7,602 nucleotides of DNA from Anaerolineales bacterium. GTDB taxonomy: Bacteria; Chloroflexota; Anaerolineae; Anaerolineales; UBA4823. The stretch is from assembly GCA_016932955.1 (NCBI GenBank), contig JAFGBV010000009.1, positions 1-7,602 of the forward strand. The letters run 5' to 3'. Shown piece by piece: positions 6,996 through 7,602 of the stretch (position 1 is the stretch's first letter; every line of letters begins with the position of its first letter). Both the position numbers and the translations under genes were made by a program. The notes under the pieces were generated by a model. That model was given only the letters and a program-made list of their open reading frames with translations, did not search any database and had not been told where the DNA came from.

Positions 6996-7602
6996 ACGAG
7001 GCCGAGATCAAGCGTAATGTGCGCGAGTTTTACGACCAGGTGGGCTGGCAGGAAGTCAGCGATGGCATTTACCAGAACGCCGCTCATGAAGACCTGCGTC
7101 CGGTGTCACGCGACTATATCCATAAATGCCATATGCGGATATTGCGGCATATCAAACCAAGCGGAAAGCTGCTGCTGGACGCTGGCTCAGGCCCAATCCA
7201 GTACCCCGAATACCTGGAATACTCGCGAGGCTATCAAAAAAGAGTTTGCGCGGATATTTCCATCGTAGCGCTGCAGGAAGCCCGCAGGCGCATCGGTGAA
7301 CACGGATTGTTCGTGGTGGCAGATATTGCGAACCTGCCGTTCGCGCCAGAGGTTTTCGACGGGGTGGTGTCGATGCATACCATCCACCACCTGCCATTGG
7401 ACGAGCATCAGAAGGCTTTCGAGGAGCTTTACCGGGTCATGGGAAGGGATTCGAGGGCGGTGGTGGTCAACGGCTGGAGCCTGTCCCCGTTGATGACCAT
7501 TTCCGAGAAGCTGGCGGACGCACTGGAACGGCTGCATGGTCGTAAACGATCCAAGAAGAAGCGCCAGGGCAGCATCTCGCCAGCAGAAGAAGCCGCACTT
7601 GC
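6989..7602 (+). CDS. Class I SAM-dependent methyltransferase, 5' part (3' end outside window)
   Basis: 204 complete codons are visible from ATG 6989 and the frame is still open at the window edge. It overlaps the preceding gene by seven bases (ATGGTAG). Motif I, LLLDAGSGP (61-69), is the SAM-binding loop; the acidic residue after strand 2 is D89 in CADIS; ADIANLPF (111-118) and SMHTIHHLP (128-136) are the motifs typical of Methyltransf_11-type small-molecule and sugar methyltransferases. An N-terminal helix, IKRNVREFYDQVGW (7-20), is typical of these enzymes. From residue 183 a strongly basic patch, RLHGRKRSKKKRQ, follows a mixed amphipathic stretch, which could bind membrane or a charged substrate. 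In this operon it most likely methylates a sugar of the exported glycan or a precursor; the acceptor is unknown. Confidence 0.85.
   Translation, partial: MVDEAEIKRNVREFYDQVGWQEVSDGIYQNAAHEDLRPVSRDYIHKCHMRILRHIKPSGKLLLDAGSGPIQYPEYLEYSRGYQKRVCADISIVALQEARRRIGEHGLFVVADIANLPFAPEVFDGVVSMHTIHHLPLDEHQKAFEELYRVMGRDSRAVVVNGWSLSPLMTISEKLADALERLHGRKRSKKKRQGSISPAEEAAL

Noticed and set aside
7017..7268. 83-codon + strand open frame inside the methyltransferase gene
   Set aside because: The frame starting at ATG 6989 carries the complete SAM-binding motif order and continues to the window edge; this one is a shadow.

Overview
The window is a moderately GC-rich bacterial segment in which every supported gene lies on the + strand. 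It looks like part of a surface-glycan (capsule, O-antigen-like or exopolysaccharide) biosynthesis and export locus. The sequence does not fix the organism. The gene style, the short palindromic repeat of the GAGACGCAA...TTGCGTCTC type and the sequence flavour of the sugar enzymes suggest an environmental bacterium, with Chloroflexota (Anaerolineae-like) as a tentative guess from memory.

Layout: (1) positions 1-609 hold the 3' part of a PIG-L/LmbE-type zinc deacetylase, cut by the window edge. (2) Positions 610-732 are an intergenic region with a perfect 9-bp-arm palindrome, a strong sigma70-like promoter (TTGACC, 16 bp, TATAAT) and an imperfect inverted repeat lying over the predicted transcription and translation start. 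(3) From about 733 to the right edge runs one tightly packed operon: a winged-helix regulator resembling the EPS-associated MarR-type family, an extended-SDR sugar-nucleotide epimerase/dehydratase, a GDP-L-fucose-synthase-like SDR, an ABC-2 polysaccharide permease (Wzm type), its ATPase with a C-terminal extension (Wzt type), a large GT-B/capsule-synthesis-like protein, and a SAM-dependent methyltransferase cut by the right edge. Gene junctions are overlaps of 4 to 8 nt or gaps of 2 to 26 nt, so co-transcription and translational coupling are likely.

Proposed joint function (inference): the two SDR enzymes make activated sugars, possibly including a 6-deoxyhexose. The capsule-synthesis-like protein and genes outside the window assemble the glycan. 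The methyltransferase, and perhaps the deacetylase, modify it. The Wzm/Wzt pair exports the finished chain, with the Wzt C-terminal domain probably recognising a cargo feature. The leading regulator gene probably controls the operon. No tRNA, rRNA, CRISPR array, insertion sequence or origin was found. The system belongs to a known general class. Its least ordinary parts are the regulator's C-terminal extension with its possible operator, the divergent capsule-synthesis-like protein, and the pairing of a Wzt C-terminal domain with a downstream methyltransferase.
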